DNA from: Waddliaceae bacterium
GTDB lineage: Bacteria; Chlamydiota; Chlamydiia; Chlamydiales; SLOH01
Direction: 5' to 3'
Assembly: GCA_007132595.1 (NCBI GenBank)
Contig: SLOH01000045.1
Location: 1 to 5,119 of the forward strand
DNA length: 5,119 nt
The notes under the pieces were generated by a model, which saw only the letters and a list, made by a program, of their open reading frames with translations, was not told where the DNA came from and did not search any database. Made by a program: the position numbers and the translations under genes. Position 1 is the stretch's first letter; each line of letters starts with the position of its first letter. Of this stretch, positions 4,376-5,119 are shown one piece after another.

Positions 4376-5119
4376 GTGAAATTGACGCGGTATCGAGAAG
4401 GAAGCTTATCTGAGCTTTTATCCATTGGCTTGCCATTGATGCTCTCTTCGCTCTCCATTATGTTGATGATCTTTGTCGACCGCTGGTTTCTCGCTCAATA
4501 TTCGACCCGTGCGTTAAATGCGACAGTGAACTCCAGTACCTTGGGATGGGCTTTTGTATGCGGATGGCTAATGCTTGGGCAAATTTCCGAAGTGTTTGTC
4601 TCACAACATAATGGAGCTGATGAAAAAGACAAGCTCGGGTTGTTTGTGTGGCAGAATTTGTGGCTTGGAGTGTTGTCGTTTGCATTTTTTATCCCTTTGA
4701 TTTTATGGGGAGTAGACTGGTTTTACCCGGGTGTGAATCAAACATACGAGCGCGAATATCTAAACGTCATTTTGATGTTCGGCCCGGTTTACTGCTTCTA
4801 TGGCGCGCTTTCCGGTTTTTTTATCGGTCAGGGAAAGGCTGTGGTTGTGACGCTGTTTGCCGTTGCGGCGAATATAATTAATATTTTTTTAGATCGGATT
4901 CTTATCTTTGGCGTTGAGGGGTGGATTCCTTCAATGGGGGTTCAAGGGGCGGCTCTTGCAACTAATGTCGGAACAGTCTTTGAGGCGGTCGGACTGTTTA
5001 TTCTTTTTTTGTCCAAGGAAAATCGGGACCGTTGCCGCACGTCCGATTACTCTTTACGCCTTCCGTATCTTATTAGGATTTTAAAGGTTGGGCTGCCTCG
5101 GGCAATTTTTGTCAGCATG
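4376..5119 (+). CDS. MATE-family multidrug/organic-cation antiporter, N-terminal half (3' end outside window)
   Basis: Inner-membrane exporter of the MATE family, which expels drugs or organic cations in exchange for Na+ or H+. The frame is open to the window end, giving 248 residues of an expected ~450, i.e. the N-lobe plus the start of the C-lobe. Typical features are the first helix, GLPLMLSSLSIMLMIFVDRWFLAQYS (18-43), with D35 at the family position. Helices follow near 55-76, 92-112, 130-152 and 155-178. The family signature NIINIFLDRILIFG (166-179) leads into MGVQGAALATNVGT (187-200). N169 and D173 have the spacing of the N-lobe Asn/Asp pair described in archaeal PfMATE. GVNQTYEREYLN (119-130) is the usual loop before helix 4, and VGLPRAIF (238-245) begins the second-lobe repeat. 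The GTG start is chosen from its GAGG site. It is divergent from, and probably unrelated in function to, the T3SS operon. The substrate cannot be told. Confidence 0.93.
   Translation, partial: MKLTRYREGSLSELLSIGLPLMLSSLSIMLMIFVDRWFLAQYSTRALNATVNSSTLGWAFVCGWLMLGQISEVFVSQHNGADEKDKLGLFVWQNLWLGVLSFAFFIPLILWGVDWFYPGVNQTYEREYLNVILMFGPVYCFYGALSGFFIGQGKAVVVTLFAVAANIINIFLDRILIFGVEGWIPSMGVQGAALATNVGTVFEAVGLFILFLSKENRDRCRTSDYSLRLPYLIRILKVGLPRAIFVSM

Noticed and set aside
4362..4378. ATG at 4362 as the start of the MATE gene
   Set aside because: In that frame a TGA stop follows after five codons; the transporter frame is entered by GTG 4376.
4458..4881. Minus-strand (4458-4685) and plus-strand (4648-4881) frames inside the MATE gene
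   Set aside because: Both are in other frames of a clearly coding MATE sequence and lack their own ribosome sites or motifs.
1..5119. CRISPR array, tRNA/rRNA genes, insertion sequences, phage or att sites, toxin-antitoxin or defence genes
   Set aside because: None is visible. Coding density is near complete with orthodox T3SS and transporter genes, and the only long repeats are the two low-complexity coding tracts.

Overview
The window looks like a piece of a chromosome from the phylum Chlamydiota, most likely a Chlamydia-like environmental lineage rather than the genus Chlamydia itself. The main evidence is gene order. A minus-strand cluster reads sctJ, a non-enzymatic protein of about 290 residues, sctL, sctR, sctS, sctT. 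This matches the C. trachomatis block CT559 (cdsJ), CT560, CT561 (cdsL), CT562 (cdsR), CT563 (cdsS), CT564 (cdsT). The SctJ protein also has the long charged cytoplasmic tail typical of chlamydial CdsJ. Base composition is moderate (sampled lines range from about 30 to 50% GC). The genus cannot be fixed from the sequence alone.

Layout. Bases 1-4271 (minus strand, transcribed right to left) form one tightly packed type III secretion (T3SS) operon. It begins with the inner-ring lipoprotein SctJ (3255-4271), then a SctK-position protein (2379-3242), the ATPase stator SctL (1735-2382), and the export-gate proteins SctR (894-1742), SctS (610-882) and SctT (1-579, cut by the window edge). Junctions are 12 nt, a 4-nt overlap, an 8-nt overlap, 11 nt and 30 nt, with no terminator between genes, so a single coupled transcript is likely. 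Bases 4272-4375 are an AT-rich divergent intergenic region. Bases 4376-5119 (plus strand) hold the N-terminal half of a MATE-family multidrug/organic-cation exporter, also cut by the window edge.

How the genes work together. SctJ forms part of the inner-membrane ring. SctR, SctS and SctT form the helical export gate inside that ring. SctL tethers the secretion ATPase to the cytoplasmic sorting platform. The gene between sctJ and sctL sits where sctK lies in Yersinia-type systems. SctV, SctU, SctN, SctQ, SctC and SctD are not in this window; in chlamydiae T3SS genes are known to be split over several loci.

The most interesting observation is that the last ~85 residues of the SctK-position protein read like a degenerate FliG C-terminal (flagellar rotor) domain. 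If confirmed, this would tie the T3SS sorting-platform connector directly to the flagellar switch protein. The rest of the window is orthodox T3SS and transporter sequence; I see no RNA gene, CRISPR array, insertion sequence or phage element.
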